Notes: a model not told the origin generated them from the letters alone. Positions 16,999 through 26,365 are shown, numbered from the stretch's first letter. The stretch is DNA of 64,000 nt from Methanomassiliicoccales archaeon (GCA_026394395.1 JAPKYK010000003.1:76547-140546); one strand, 5' to 3'. Made by a program: numbers and translations.

Positions 16999-17993
16999 CG
17001 AGAGTAGCGGTTATCGAGGGCGACGGCATCGGCCCGGAGGTCGTGGGGGCCACCATGGGCATATTGAAGGATATGGACCTTGGCCTGGAGTTTGTGCCGG
17101 CGGAAATGGGGCTGGCCTGCTTTGAGAGGACCGGGGAATACCTGCCGCAGAGAACGCTCACCACCTTGGAAGGTACCAAGGCAGTGCTCTTCGGGGCCAT
17201 AACCTCCCCGGTGACACCGGACCCATGCTACAAGTCGCCGCTTCTGCAGCTGCGCAGGCACTTCGACCTGTACGCCAACATCCGCCCTTGCTTCCCCATC
17301 CTTCCCGAGTTCAAGCTGGTGGACCTCAACACCGTCATTGTCCGCGAGAACACCGAGGGCATGTACACTGGGCGGGAGAGGGAGGAGGGGGACACTATCA
17401 TCTTGGAACGGGTGGTGAGCGAGAAGGGCTGCCGGCGCATCGTGGAGAAGGCCATCAAGGTCTCCCGGGTCATGGGCTTCAACAAGATCACCTGCGTGCA
17501 CAAGGCCAACGTGCTGCGCAAGTCCGACGGCCTTTTCCGCCGGGTGTTCTACGAGGTGATGCAGAACACGGGCCTTGAAGCGAACGACATGATCGTGGAC
17601 GCCGTCGCGGCCGCCTTGATAACTAAGCCCAAGTGCTTCCAGTGCATCGTCACGCTGAACCTTTACGGCGACATTCTGTCCGACGAGGCCGCGGCGTTGA
17701 CCGGAGGAATGGGAATGGCACCTTCGGCAAACATCGGCGACCGCTTCGGCCTTTTCGAACCAGTGCACGGTAGCGCCCCGGACATCGCCGGAAAAGGGAT
17801 AGCGAACCCCTCGGCGACGATACTGTCGGCCTGCCTGATGCTGGAGTTCTTGAAGAAGATGGACGCGGCCAGCCGGCTGCAGTCCGCGCTGGTGCAGACC
17901 TTGACCGAGGGCGATCGGACCAGGGACCTCGGAGGAAAACTGGGGACCGCGAAGTTCGCCGAAAAGGTCGCGGATCGCCTGTCCCGGAATTGA
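16995..17993 (+). CDS. Isocitrate/3-isopropylmalate dehydrogenase family protein
   Basis: A beta-decarboxylating dehydrogenase of 332 residues. It begins MTRVAVIEGDGIGPEV, has the substrate loop around SPLLQLRRHFDLYANIRP and VRENTEGMYTG, and the metal-site Asp residues in LYGDILSDEAAALTGGMGMAPSANIG. The Arg pattern and length are closest to archaeal isopropylmalate, homoisocitrate or methylmalate dehydrogenases. Which 2-hydroxyacid it uses cannot be decided from the sequence alone. It starts within the stop of deoxyhypusine synthase. Confidence 0.88.
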   Translation: MTRVAVIEGDGIGPEVVGATMGILKDMDLGLEFVPAEMGLACFERTGEYLPQRTLTTLEGTKAVLFGAITSPVTPDPCYKSPLLQLRRHFDLYANIRPCFPILPEFKLVDLNTVIVRENTEGMYTGREREEGDTIILERVVSEKGCRRIVEKAIKVSRVMGFNKITCVHKANVLRKSDGLFRRVFYEVMQNTGLEANDMIVDAVAAALITKPKCFQCIVTLNLYGDILSDEAAALTGGMGMAPSANIGDRFGLFEPVHGSAPDIAGKGIANPSATILSACLMLEFLKKMDAASRLQSALVQTLTEGDRTRDLGGKLGTAKFAEKVADRLSRN

Positions 17994-18033
17994 ACGGGCT
18001 TAGAGTTATTACCACCGCCGCAGATTAACGTCC

Positions 18034-18837
18034 ATGACCAATCAGTTGAAGCGGGGCATATTGGACCTCTGCAAGGATTGGGGCATCGGGATCGTAGGGT
18101 TCGCCTCCGCCGACGCCTGGGATGACCCCCCTTTCACCCCTTGGCCGCCGAAGGAGTTTCACCCTAAGTCCATATTCCCTGGTTGCCGCACGGTGATCGT
18201 CCTCGGCCTTCCGGTCACTCTGCCGATACTGGAGACCTCTCCTTCTATCTGGTACAAGGAGCTGTACCAGAACCTCAACTCTCAACTGGACGAAAGGGCC
18301 TATCAGCTGTCGAACTACCTGAACGGCGAAGGATATGCATCCGCCTACATCCCGCGCGACGGCTACGGGAGCGTGGAACTGCTGATGGAAAATCCGTACG
18401 CCTTCTTCTCCCACCGTCACGCCGCCTACCTGGCCGGCCTGGGGACGTTCGGCCTGAACAACATGCTGCTGACCAAGGAGTACGGTCCGAGGGTCCGCTT
18501 CGTCTCCGTCTTCACCACGGCCAAGGTGCCTTCCGGCCGCCGCATGAAGAAGGGGCTGTGCATCCGTTGTCATCGATGTCAAAAAGCCTGCCCGGTACAG
18601 GCCATTGGCGACGTTGACTATCCGGAGGCGTCCATCGACAAGAGGAAGTGCACCGGGAGGAGCGTGGACCTGAAGAAGAAGTACCGCTCCCCCTGCGGCA
18701 TCTGCATCAAGGTCTGCCCAGTGGGCGAGGACCGAAAGCTGTACGCCCGGAAGGACATGGGACTGTACGACGGTCCAGAGAAGGACGAGGCTCTGTACAA
18801 GGCTGCTGAGCACGTGCGCAAGTACGGCAGCTTTTGA
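18034..18837 (+). CDS. 4Fe-4S protein related to epoxyqueuosine reductase (QueG-like)
   Basis: A 267-residue protein. The first 170 residues resemble the QueG/reductive dehalogenase-like fold ([45 protein letters not shown]). Two 4Fe-4S motifs follow: [12 protein letters not shown] and CGICIKVCP. True QueG is longer and reduces epoxyqueuosine, which archaea do not make. The archaeal homologues are of unknown function, possibly corrinoid-linked redox. It is the gene before the 2-oxoacid oxidoreductase operon but is separated by a likely promoter. Confidence 0.75.
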   Translation: MTNQLKRGILDLCKDWGIGIVGFASADAWDDPPFTPWPPKEFHPKSIFPGCRTVIVLGLPVTLPILETSPSIWYKELYQNLNSQLDERAYQLSNYLNGEGYASAYIPRDGYGSVELLMENPYAFFSHRHAAYLAGLGTFGLNNMLLTKEYGPRVRFVSVFTTAKVPSGRRMKKGLCIRCHRCQKACPVQAIGDVDYPEASIDKRKCTGRSVDLKKKYRSPCGICIKVCPVGEDRKLYARKDMGLYDGPEKDEALYKAAEHVRKYGSF

Positions 18838-18907
18838 CCTAGGCCATACGTACAGAATGGAGTTCATTGAAGTAACTTTAAGTATCATCCTTCTTTCCAG
18901 AGGAGGG

Positions 18908-19144
18908 ATGAGCACAACCGAGAGTGCGATTCCCCATCCGGTGTTCGACGAGAACGAGTGCAAGGGATGCGGCCGTTGCGTGGCCGCCTGCCCGCAGAAG
19001 GTACTTAGGTTGTCCGGGCGCATCAACCGCCGCGGATACAACGCCGTCGAGTACATCGGGTCGGGATGCGTGGGCTGCGCTATATGCTTCTACAATTGTC
19101 CTGAGCCTTACGCCATCATGGTGCAGGAAAAGGGGAGGAAGTGA
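18908..19144 (+). CDS. vorD: 2-oxoacid:ferredoxin oxidoreductase ferredoxin subunit (delta)
   Basis: A 78-residue ferredoxin with two 4Fe-4S motifs, [12 protein letters not shown] and [12 protein letters not shown]. It is the electron-accepting delta subunit of a KOR/VOR-type complex. The start at ATG 18908 is preceded by AGGAGGG only two bases upstream, too close for normal use. A TATA-like CTTTAAGTA at about 18876-18884 suggests a leaderless transcript instead. The alpha subunit starts 4 bp after its stop. Confidence 0.85.
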   Translation: MSTTESAIPHPVFDENECKGCGRCVAACPQKVLRLSGRINRRGYNAVEYIGSGCVGCAICFYNCPEPYAIMVQEKGRK

Positions 19145-19148
19145 CCTC

Positions 19149-20201
19149 ATGCGGAAGTTCGTGAAGGGCAACGAGGCCGTGGCCATTGGCGCCGTCTACG
19201 CCGGCTGCGATGTTTACTTCGGATATCCTATCACCCCGACCAGCGACATAGCGCACGCCGTGGCGGAGTACTTTCCCCAGCTCGGCCGGGTGCATCTGCA
19301 GGCCGAGTGCGAGACCGGGGCCATAAACATGATCTTCGGGGCGGCCTCCGCCGGACGCCTGGCCATGACCGCCTCGTCCGGACCGGGGATCTCCTTGATG
19401 CAGGAGGGCCTGTCCTACCTGGCCGGGGCCCAGCTGCCGGCGGTCATCGTCAACGTCATGCGCGTGGGACCCGGACTGGGCAACATCGGCCCGGAGCAGG
19501 GCGACTACAACCAGGCGGTGAAGGGCGGCGGGCACGGCAACTACCATAGCATAGTGCTCGCTCCCGCTTCCGTGCAGGAGATGTGCGACCTGACCATGAA
19601 GGCCTTCGAGCTGGCCTTCAAGTACCGAAGCCCGGCCATCGTACTGGCCGACGCTGTTCTGGGACAGATGATGGAGTTCCTTTCTTTCCCAGAGAAAGAG
19701 GCCGCTCGGCCGGAGGTCTCCGCTTGGGCGGTGCAAGGCGATGCCAAGACCCGAGGGAACCTCGTGTCCTCTATCTACCTGGATAACGCCCTGCAGGAGA
19801 AGCACAACTGGATGCTGCAGGACAAGTACGCCTCCATGACCGTGGACGCTATGGCCGAATGCTATCGGATGGAGGACGCGGAGATCCTGCTCACTGGATA
19901 CGGGGTATGCGCCCGCATCGCCCGCTCGGCGGTGGACCGGCTGAGGGACGAGGGCGTGAAGGCCGGGCTGTTCCGGCCGATGACCCTCTTCCCCTTCCCC
20001 GAATCGCAATTGCGAAAGGCCGCCAAGGAAAAGGTCCTGGTGGTGGAACTGAGCAACGGCCAGTACCGCGACGACCTGCTGCTGCACCTGGACCGCAAGA
20101 AGGAGTGCCAGGTGGAGCTCATCAACCGCATGGGCGGGAACATGATGTCGGTGGAGGACGTGGTCGACAAGGCCAGGAAGATGTTGGAGGGAGAGCGATG
20201 A
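19149..20201 (+). CDS. vorB: 2-oxoacid:ferredoxin oxidoreductase alpha subunit (VorB type)
   Basis: A 350-residue pyrimidine-binding subunit. It begins [19 protein letters not shown] with the [12 protein letters not shown] motif, then [29 protein letters not shown] and [22 protein letters not shown]. These match the 2-oxoisovalerate oxidoreductase (VorB) group more than KorA or PorA, suggesting branched-chain 2-oxoacids as substrates. The reaction links oxidative decarboxylation to reduced ferredoxin and acyl-CoA. Its stop overlaps the ATG of the next subunit. Confidence 0.88.
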   Translation: MRKFVKGNEAVAIGAVYAGCDVYFGYPITPTSDIAHAVAEYFPQLGRVHLQAECETGAINMIFGAASAGRLAMTASSGPGISLMQEGLSYLAGAQLPAVIVNVMRVGPGLGNIGPEQGDYNQAVKGGGHGNYHSIVLAPASVQEMCDLTMKAFELAFKYRSPAIVLADAVLGQMMEFLSFPEKEAARPEVSAWAVQGDAKTRGNLVSSIYLDNALQEKHNWMLQDKYASMTVDAMAECYRMEDAEILLTGYGVCARIARSAVDRLRDEGVKAGLFRPMTLFPFPESQLRKAAKEKVLVVELSNGQYRDDLLLHLDRKKECQVELINRMGGNMMSVEDVVDKARKMLEGER

Positions 20202-21592
20202 AGAAGGCCACCGGTTTCTACGAGACGTTCGACCGCAAGGAGAAGGGGACCAGGGCCACACACTACTGCCCCGGATGCGGGCACGGCATCATCCACAAGC
20301 TCATCGCCGAGGCCATGGCCGACCTGGGGATACAGGACCGCACCGTGTTCGTATCGCCGGTGGGCTGCGCCGCCTTCTGTTTCCACTACTTCGACTGCGG
20401 CAACGTGGCCGGACCGCACGGACGCGCATCCGCCATAGCGACCGGCATTTCCCGGGCCTTGCCTAACAGCGCCGTCATCTCCTATCAGGGGGACGGCGAT
20501 CTGGGCGCCATCGGCTTCAATAACGCCTTCCAGGCAGCCAATCGCGGGGATCACTTCGCCTGCTTCTTCATCAACAACTCCATCTACGCCATGACCGGGG
20601 GGCAGATGGCCCCCACGACCATGCTGGGGCAGAAGACGACCACCACACCGTTCGGCAGGGACGCGGCCAAGGAAGGATATCCACTCAAGGTCTGCGAGGT
20701 GCTGGACCAGTTGCAGGCCCCGGTGTTTATCGAGCGCGTCTCGGTCGCCGACACCAAGTGCATCATGCAGGCCAAGAAGGCCGTGCGGAAAGCGCTCGAG
20801 ATCCAGCGGGACGGAAAAGGTTATGCGTTCGTGGAGTTCCTCTCCCCCTGCCCCACCAACTGGCACATGGACCCGGTCGCATCCGCCCAATACGTCACCG
20901 ACGTGATGGAGAAGGTGTTCCCCCTCGGATGCCTCCGGGACCGCAGCTCTGAGGCGGCGCTGGTCCCCTTCCCCGTTCCCCAAGTGACGGTCGCCCAGCT
21001 TTTCGACGGCGGCCATGAAGGGGACGCCGCCCAAATCGACCCCTCGTTCAAGGAGCGCAAGTTCAAGTTCTCCGGCTTTGGCGGGCAGGGCGTGCTCTCC
21101 CTTGGACTAGTCATCGCCGAGGCCGCCGGGCGCGCCGGACGCTTCGTCTCCTGGCTACCGAGCTATGGGCCGGAACAGAGGGGCGGGTACGCCTCCTGTT
21201 CCGTGGTGGTCAGCGGCCGCGAGGTGGGCTCGCCCACCGTGGACGCCCCTGACATTCTGGTCGCCTTGAGCCAGCCGGCCCTGGACAAGTTCTTCGGCAC
21301 CGTGGCGAAGAACGGGACCGTGATCTACGAAGCTTCCCTGACCAGGCCGGAAGGGCGTGACGACCTTCGCGTGATGGCCTTCCCCGCTTTCAAGGTGGCA
21401 GCGGATGCCGGCACTCCCAAGGCGGCCAACACCGCGTTCCTGGGGGCGCTTACCGCCCTTGGCGCGCACGGTCTGCCTGAGGAAGATGTGCTATCTGCAT
21501 TGGACGACAGCTTCTCGGCCAAGCCGGCGTTGGTGGAACGGAACCGCAAGGTGTACCGAGCGGCGCACGATTGGGTCAATGGCAAACCGTAA
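20198..21592 (+). CDS. 2-oxoacid:ferredoxin oxidoreductase, fused beta (TPP) and gamma subunits
   Basis: A 464-residue fusion. Residues 1 to about 265 are the thiamine-diphosphate beta subunit, with [15 protein letters not shown], the [22 protein letters not shown] motif and [16 protein letters not shown]. Residues about 287-464 are the gamma subunit, starting [20 protein letters not shown] and containing [22 protein letters not shown]. In many methanogens these are separate VorA and VorC proteins. With vorD and vorB it completes a three-gene operon of the four activities, with ATGA coupling to vorB. Confidence 0.9.
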   Translation: MKKATGFYETFDRKEKGTRATHYCPGCGHGIIHKLIAEAMADLGIQDRTVFVSPVGCAAFCFHYFDCGNVAGPHGRASAIATGISRALPNSAVISYQGDGDLGAIGFNNAFQAANRGDHFACFFINNSIYAMTGGQMAPTTMLGQKTTTTPFGRDAAKEGYPLKVCEVLDQLQAPVFIERVSVADTKCIMQAKKAVRKALEIQRDGKGYAFVEFLSPCPTNWHMDPVASAQYVTDVMEKVFPLGCLRDRSSEAALVPFPVPQVTVAQLFDGGHEGDAAQIDPSFKERKFKFSGFGGQGVLSLGLVIAEAAGRAGRFVSWLPSYGPEQRGGYASCSVVVSGREVGSPTVDAPDILVALSQPALDKFFGTVAKNGTVIYEASLTRPEGRDDLRVMAFPAFKVAADAGTPKAANTAFLGALTALGAHGLPEEDVLSALDDSFSAKPALVERNRKVYRAAHDWVNGKP

Positions 21593-21737
21593 CGCATTTT
21601 TCTGACAACTTGCCAGTTCCAAACCCCTTTCATTGCCATTTCTTCGACGGACGGTAAGTTTCATAAACGGACCTTGGATTAGGTTAAGGCATTGCCGAAC
21701 GCCGACGCACGGTGGGCCAGGCAACGAGGATGATCAA

Positions 21738-22301
21738 TTGACCTCTACTGTAAAGATCGGGACGCGCATAAGGACATATCGCGAACGGCTCAACATGAGC
21801 GTAGAGGACCTGGCCAAGAACGCCGGTGTGGACGCGAACCTCATCAGGGAGGCCGAGGCCGGCGAGGTGTACCCGCCCATCGGCGTCATGGTCAAGATCT
21901 CCCGGGCTCTGGGCCAGCGCCTGGGGACCTTCATGGACGACCAGGTGAGGGAGGACCCGGTCATCGTCCGCTCCTCCGATCGCAAGGAAGAGACGTCCGC
22001 CCACAAGGACGGCGCCAACGGAGGTTACCATTATTACCCCCTGGGCAAGGGAAAGACCGACCGGCACATGGAGCCCCTGTTCATCGTCGTCCAGCCTAAC
22101 GAGGACCACACCTGCTCCTCCCACGAAGGCGAGGAACTGGTCATCGTCGTCAAAGGTGAGGTCAAGCTGCATTACGGCCAGAGCAACTACCATCTGAAGG
22201 CTGGCGATTCCATGTACTACAACTCCGTGGTCCCTCACCACCTGGGAGCGGCCAACGGGGATAGCGCCGAGATCTACGCGGTGATATACACTCCCTTCTG
22301 A
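21738..22301 (+). CDS. XRE-family transcriptional regulator with cupin domain
   Basis: A 187-residue protein. Residues 1-65 form a helix-turn-helix (IGTRIRTYRERLNMSVEDLAKNAGVDANLIREAEAG), and residues about 110-187 form a cupin (SSHEGEELVIVVKGEVKLHYGQSNYHLKAGDSMYYNS-PHH). The cupin probably senses a small ligand. TTG 21738 is preceded by GAGG at 21726-21729; no ATG fits in frame near the conserved N-terminus. It lies 9 bp upstream of an acyl-CoA ligase, a pairing common in anaerobic archaea and bacteria, so it likely controls that gene. Confidence 0.87.
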   Translation: MTSTVKIGTRIRTYRERLNMSVEDLAKNAGVDANLIREAEAGEVYPPIGVMVKISRALGQRLGTFMDDQVREDPVIVRSSDRKEETSAHKDGANGGYHYYPLGKGKTDRHMEPLFIVVQPNEDHTCSSHEGEELVIVVKGEVKLHYGQSNYHLKAGDSMYYNSVVPHHLGAANGDSAEIYAVIYTPF

Positions 22302-22310
22302 GGTGCGCTC

Positions 22311-23963
22311 ATGGTCAGAGATAACATTACTCGGAACGCCACCATCGGCCAGATCCTGGACGAGATGACGGAGCGCATACCGGACCAGGACGCGGTGGTC
22401 TACGTCGACCGGGATTACCGGCAGACCTGGGCGGAGTTCCGGGATACCGTGGACAAGGCGGCCAAAGGCCTGATGGCCCTCGGAGTGAAGCGCGGGGACA
22501 AGGTGGCACTGTGGGCAACCAACGTCCCACACTGGGTCACCCTGCAGTTCGCCACGGCCAAGATCGGCGCGATATTGCTCACCATCAACATCAACTACCG
22601 CACGGCCGAGATAGACTACGTGCTCAGGCAGTCCGATTGCGAGTACGTGTTCGTCATCGACGGCTATCGGGACACTGATTATGTCCAAACGCTGTACGAA
22701 CTGATACCCGAGCTCAAGGAGCAGCCCCGTGACCATTTGCATTCCGATCGTTTCCCGTCCCTGCGCAAGGTCTTCTTCCTGGGGCCGGAGAAGCACCGCG
22801 GCATGTACTCCTGGAACGAGCTGCTGGCCATGAGCGTGCAGGTCAGCGGCGAGGAGTTCTCGGAACGGCAGAGATCGCTTTCACCCCACGACGTGGTGAA
22901 CATGCAGTACACTTCCGGCACCACCGGCTTCCCCAAAGGGGTCATGCTCACCCATCACAACATTGCCAACAATGGCTACTGGGTCGGGGTGAACGAGAAC
23001 TTTACCACGAAGGACCGGGTGTGCATTCCCGTTCCGCTCTTCCATTGTTTCGGCTGCGTCCTGGGAATCATGGCCTGCCTGAACCACGGCGCTACCATGG
23101 TAATACTCGAGAAGTACGACCCGGTCAACGTCATGATGTCCGTGGTGCAGGAGAGATGCACCGCGGTGTACGGCGTACCCACCATGTTTATCTCTATTCT
23201 GGAGCACAAGCTGTTCAGCAAGTTCGATTTCTCCACCCTGCGCACGGGCATCATGGCCGGGTCGCCCTGCCCGGTCAAGACCATGAAGGAGTGCGTGGAA
23301 CGCATGAACATGAACGAGGTGACCATCGTCTACGGCCTCACGGAGACCAGCCCGGGGATGACCCAGACACGGTTCGACGAGAAGAACCTGGACAAGAAGT
23401 GCTCCACCGTCGGCCAGGCCATGCCCGGGGTGGAGATAGCGGTCCTTGACCCGGAGACCGGCCGGATCATGGGCCCGGGGGAGCACGGGGAGCTGTGCTG
23501 CCGCGGCTACAACGTGATGAAAGGTTACTACAAGATGCCCGAGGAGACGGCCAAGGCCATAGACCAGGAGGGCTGGTTGCATTCCGGGGACATCGGCATA
23601 CGGGACGAGGACGGGTACTACGCGGTCACTGGACGCCTTAAGGACATGATCATCCGCGGCGGGGAGAACATCTACCCCAAGGAGGTGGAGGACTTCCTCC
23701 ATCACATCGAGGGGGTGAAGGACGTGCAGGTGGTCGGCGTGCCCTCCAAGAAGTACGGGGAGCTGCCAGCGGCCTTCATCATCCTGAAGCCCGGGGCGTC
23801 CCTCGCCGCGGAGGATGTGCAGGACCACTGCCGGGGGCAGATAGCCTTCTACAAGACTCCCAAATACGTGCACTTCCTGGACGAGTACCCCATGACGGCC
23901 AGCGGCAAGATAATGAAGTTCAAGCTGCGGGAGCTGTCGGCGCAGCTGTGGCCGGAGGCCTGA
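22311..23963 (+). CDS. AMP-forming acyl-CoA synthetase (fatty acid-CoA ligase)
   Basis: A 550-residue ANL-superfamily ligase that adenylates a carboxylic acid and transfers it to CoA. Motifs seen are YTSGTTGFPKGVMLTHHN (A3), VYGLTETSPG (A5), GWLHSGDIGIRDEDGYYAVTGRLKDMIIRGGENIYP (A7/A8) and the catalytic Lys in TASGKIMKFK (A10). The pattern matches medium/long-chain fatty acid ligases. The preceding XRE-cupin regulator is 9 bp away, forming one unit. Confidence 0.93.
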   Translation: MVRDNITRNATIGQILDEMTERIPDQDAVVYVDRDYRQTWAEFRDTVDKAAKGLMALGVKRGDKVALWATNVPHWVTLQFATAKIGAILLTININYRTAEIDYVLRQSDCEYVFVIDGYRDTDYVQTLYELIPELKEQPRDHLHSDRFPSLRKVFFLGPEKHRGMYSWNELLAMSVQVSGEEFSERQRSLSPHDVVNMQYTSGTTGFPKGVMLTHHNIANNGYWVGVNENFTTKDRVCIPVPLFHCFGCVLGIMACLNHGATMVILEKYDPVNVMMSVVQERCTAVYGVPTMFISILEHKLFSKFDFSTLRTGIMAGSPCPVKTMKECVERMNMNEVTIVYGLTETSPGMTQTRFDEKNLDKKCSTVGQAMPGVEIAVLDPETGRIMGPGEHGELCCRGYNVMKGYYKMPEETAKAIDQEGWLHSGDIGIRDEDGYYAVTGRLKDMIIRGGENIYPKEVEDFLHHIEGVKDVQVVGVPSKKYGELPAAFIILKPGASLAAEDVQDHCRGQIAFYKTPKYVHFLDEYPMTASGKIMKFKLRELSAQLWPEA

Positions 23964-24018
23964 CCCCTAACGTTTATTTAGGTCGGGCTGCCATAGTTAC
24001 GGCACAGGTGTCTGACAC

Positions 24019-24195
24019 ATGCCCGAGAAGGACGTTACGGTTGTTCTGAACGAGAAAGGCCAAGAATTGAAGAAGCTGCTGAAGGACTTCGACGCCAACA
24101 TCGAGCAGTGGAAGTTCTCGGTGGAGGAGTCCAAGGAAGGCGTCCGCGTGGAGTTCGCCGCCAAAGCCCTGCTGAAGAGAAAGCCCAAGGAGTGA
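24019..24195 (+). CDS. Small protein A, paralogue of 25697-25897
   Basis: A 58-residue acidic/basic protein starting MPEKDVTVVLN. It has a predicted amphipathic helix (GQELKKLLKDFDANIEQ), then WKFSVEESKEGVRVEFAAKALLK. The second half aligns without gaps to the small protein at 25697-25897: both have A-x2-x-E-x-WK-x-S-x-EE-x3-G-x-R and end in L-x-K, about 11 identities in 37. I know no family for it. It ends 3 bp before the convergent kinase-like gene. The start codon and TGA stop are clear. Confidence 0.7.
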   Translation: MPEKDVTVVLNEKGQELKKLLKDFDANIEQWKFSVEESKEGVRVEFAAKALLKRKPKE

Positions 24196-24197
24196 GC

Positions 24198-25013
24198 TCA
24201 GGCCATCAACTTGGCCAATCTTTCCTTTTTTTCCGCCGTCAGCTTGAAGTCCGGGCGGCGGTCGATCAGCTCGAGATAGCCAGCGGCCCGCTTCAGGTCC
24301 CTCGCGGAATAATGGTCGCGGGCCAGCTCCACCACCTTTTCCGGGGAGGCGTGCTCGGTGAACGAGGCGGCCAGACAAGCTAGGTCGTAGGCCAGTTTTT
24401 CCCGGTCCGGGGCATTGTCCAGGAAATGCCCTACGTCCATTATGTACACCCTGTCGGCGAAGAGGAAGTTGTCCGGTTTGATGTCCCCGTGGAAGATGCC
24501 GTTCCTGTGCATCAGTCGCAGGTGCCCGAAGGCCTCGTCCAGCTGCGCCTCCGTCACCTTCTTGGAGGAGGCCGAGGCCGCCTCGAGGAACTCGGAGACG
24601 AAGAGCCACAAACCTCCGGGCAGGGCGAAGGTGCCTAGCGGTTTCGCCGTGGGTATGCCCAGGTCGTATATGCGGGTCATGACGTCGTACTGGTGCTTGG
24701 CCAGGTCCCGGGCCGAACGGGTGAAGTTGAACAGGGGCTGCCACCCTTCCATCTGCAGGTAGACGTTCTTGAAGAACTGGATGGTCTTCTCGGTCATGAT
24801 GTCGCTGCCGCCGACGATCTTGCCGAAGTAGCGCACCGGAGACCCGTTGAGGTCCACTCCCTCTACCTTGATGGGTATGGAAAGGCGCGAGCCTTCAGTC
24901 CCCAGCGGCACCACCTTGACCTTGCGCATTTTGAACGATTCTACCATGATGAGATGGATGGAACGAAGCACGTCGCGGAACTGGTCCTTCTGCTCTTCGA
25001 GCACCGGCGTCAT
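24198..25013 (-). CDS. Protein-kinase-fold protein (RIO/WaaP-like)
   Basis: A 271-residue protein with a kinase catalytic core. A likely ATP-binding Lys is K65 in RYFGKIVGG. The catalytic loop is HGDIKPDN at 175-182 with D177, and the metal site is D193 in MDVG, where canonical kinases have DFG. The HGDxKxxN form is shared with RIO, WaaP/Kdo and AMP-dependent small kinases rather than eukaryotic Ser/Thr kinases. No clear glycine-rich loop is visible. It overlaps the upstream 228-residue gene by 4 bp. The substrate is unknown. Confidence 0.75.
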   Translation of the reverse strand: MTPVLEEQKDQFRDVLRSIHLIMVESFKMRKVKVVPLGTEGSRLSIPIKVEGVDLNGSPVRYFGKIVGGSDIMTEKTIQFFKNVYLQMEGWQPLFNFTRSARDLAKHQYDVMTRIYDLGIPTAKPLGTFALPGGLWLFVSEFLEAASASSKKVTEAQLDEAFGHLRLMHRNGIFHGDIKPDNFLFADRVYIMDVGHFLDNAPDREKLAYDLACLAASFTEHASPEKVVELARDHYSARDLKRAAGYLELIDRRPDFKLTAEKKERLAKLMA

Positions 25014-25696
25014 TCCTTCGCCTCCGCACTCTCTTCAGTCTTCCCCGCCTTGGCCTTGGCCGCCTTGCGGGACTGGGACCACAGGGTCAGGAAGAGCTTC
25101 AGGGCCCGGAGGCGGTACACCTTCATGCCCTTCTTCACTCCCCGCCCGAACTCTACGATGGGCTGGCCCTGATGGGAGTAGATGACCTTCCAGACCACCA
25201 GGTCCGGGACCATGAGATAGAACTCGTGCGTATCTATGGTCACGTCCCGTCCCTTTATTGTGACGTCCATGTTGACCACGCCCTCCTTCTTTATGGGGAT
25301 GTTCACCCCATAACCGAATACCGCCCGGAATAGGGCGTAGGTCAGCAGTTCCGCGGTGCCCAGGTCTATGGTGCGGTTGAAGGTGAGGGGGGACCGCTTG
25401 GGGCGTTCCTCCTGTCCGGGTGTCGGAACGTGATCGCCCAGGCCATACTTCTCCAGGTTCGGAGCGCCCTCCTTGTGGTATTCGCTGACGAACTTGGCCG
25501 GCCCCTTGTCCCCCCAGGCCTTCTCGAAGCCTGCCAGGTCCTGGTCCACCTCCAATATCTCCGAGCCCAGGCCGTCCTTGTGGAACTCATCGATGATAGT
25601 CCTGCAATCGGGGTCCTTCCAGTCGGCGGCGCACATCAGCACCCTTTCCCGGGGACCTTCCTCCTTGACTTCCGTGTCGTCGGTCAGGGACCTCAC
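25010..25696 (-). CDS. Protein of unknown function in the kinase operon
   Basis: Up to 228 residues, no recognised family. The N-terminal third is acidic and polar (CAADWKDPDCRTIIDEFHKDG), the middle (about 105-195) looks like a compact alpha/beta domain (LGTAELLTYALFRAVFGYGVNIPIKKEGVVNMDVTIKGRDVTIDTHEFYLMV), and the tail is Lys/Ala/Glu-rich. The first possible start, GTG 25696, is the codon directly after the TAG stop of the small gene upstream and in the same frame. ATG 25636 (MCAADWKD) is the first ATG. It overlaps the kinase gene by 4 bp (ATGA). Confidence 0.55.
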   Translation of the reverse strand: MRSLTDDTEVKEEGPRERVLMCAADWKDPDCRTIIDEFHKDGLGSEILEVDQDLAGFEKAWGDKGPAKFVSEYHKEGAPNLEKYGLGDHVPTPGQEERPKRSPLTFNRTIDLGTAELLTYALFRAVFGYGVNIPIKKEGVVNMDVTIKGRDVTIDTHEFYLMVPDLVVWKVIYSHQGQPIVEFGRGVKKGMKVYRLRALKLFLTLWSQSRKAAKAKAGKTEESAEAKE

Positions 25697-25897
25697 CTAC
25701 TTTTTGACCAGCACCTGGAAGCGGGCGTATATCCTGGTGCCGTCGGGGAACTCCTCCATGGAGACCTTCCAATCCTCCAGCTCGGCGTTCAGATTGTCGA
25801 AGAAGGTGTCGATCTCGTTCACGATCTTCTCCACGTTCTCCGGCTTTCCGCCTACCAGGTTCAGGACCGAGGCCATCTTCTCTTTCTTGCCCAACAA
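25697..25897 (-). CDS. Small protein B, paralogue of 24019-24195
   Basis: Up to 66 residues (TTG 25897; ATG 25876 is an alternative and gives 59). It has a helix (ENVEKIVNEIDTFFDNLNAELED) followed by WKVSMEEFPDGTRIYARFQVLVKK. This matches small protein A around the WKxSxEE and GxR positions. It stops at TAG (25697-25699), and the next codon in the same frame is the GTG proposed as start of the 228-residue gene. It heads the run small protein B, unknown gene, kinase-like gene on the minus strand. Confidence 0.7.
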   Translation of the reverse strand: MLGKKEKMASVLNLVGGKPENVEKIVNEIDTFFDNLNAELEDWKVSMEEFPDGTRIYARFQVLVKK

Positions 25898-25984
25898 AAC
25901 ACCCAGGTCGATTAACCCAACACGGATTAGATATCCTTTTCTATGGCCAAAAAGGGAAGGATATATTTCAAAGCCGCCCAGCCC

Positions 25985-26365
25985 CTACCGTTCGGTCTCC
26001 CTCAGCGCCTCCACCCATTCCGGATGGAACTTGGCCCGAGGGCGACCCTTGCGCACAATCTCGAAAGCTTCCTCGTAGCCAATCCCCAGTTTCTTGCTCA
26101 GGTATACCATGGCCAGGAAGGGAGAGCGGTCCCGCCCGTGGAAGCAGTGCACCATGACCTTGACCTCCCGGTTCGAGAGGTCGAGCAACAGGTCCGCCGC
26201 CTTCATCGTCCTCTCCAGGTTCGGCCGCCGACCAATCCATAGAAAACTCTCGTCGAAGACGGAACGGGCGTTCATGCTGACGTCTATGCCCAGGCGGCGC
26301 TGCAACCTGTGCCTCCGGATGTCCTTCCAATCGCCGATGACCACCGTTCCGTCGACCCACTCCAT
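25985..26365 (-). CDS. Dual-specificity-type protein phosphatase (CX5R)
   Basis: A 126-residue cysteine phosphatase. The signature HCFHGRDRS at 73-81 gives catalytic C74 and phosphate-binding R80. The upstream IGDWKDI and the VYLSKKLGIGYEEAFEIVRKGRP helix after the loop are typical of small archaeal dual-specificity phosphatases. It lies about 90 bp upstream of small protein B on the same strand, so a phosphatase and a kinase-like gene share the locus. Confidence 0.88.
   Translation of the reverse strand: MEWVDGTVVIGDWKDIRRHRLQRRLGIDVSMNARSVFDESFLWIGRRPNLERTMKAADLLLDLSNREVKVMVHCFHGRDRSPFLAMVYLSKKLGIGYEEAFEIVRKGRPRAKFHPEWVEALRETER

Noticed and set aside
18034-18837. True epoxyqueuosine reductase
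   Set aside because: The protein is about 100 residues short of QueG and archaea make archaeosine rather than queuosine; only a relation is supported.
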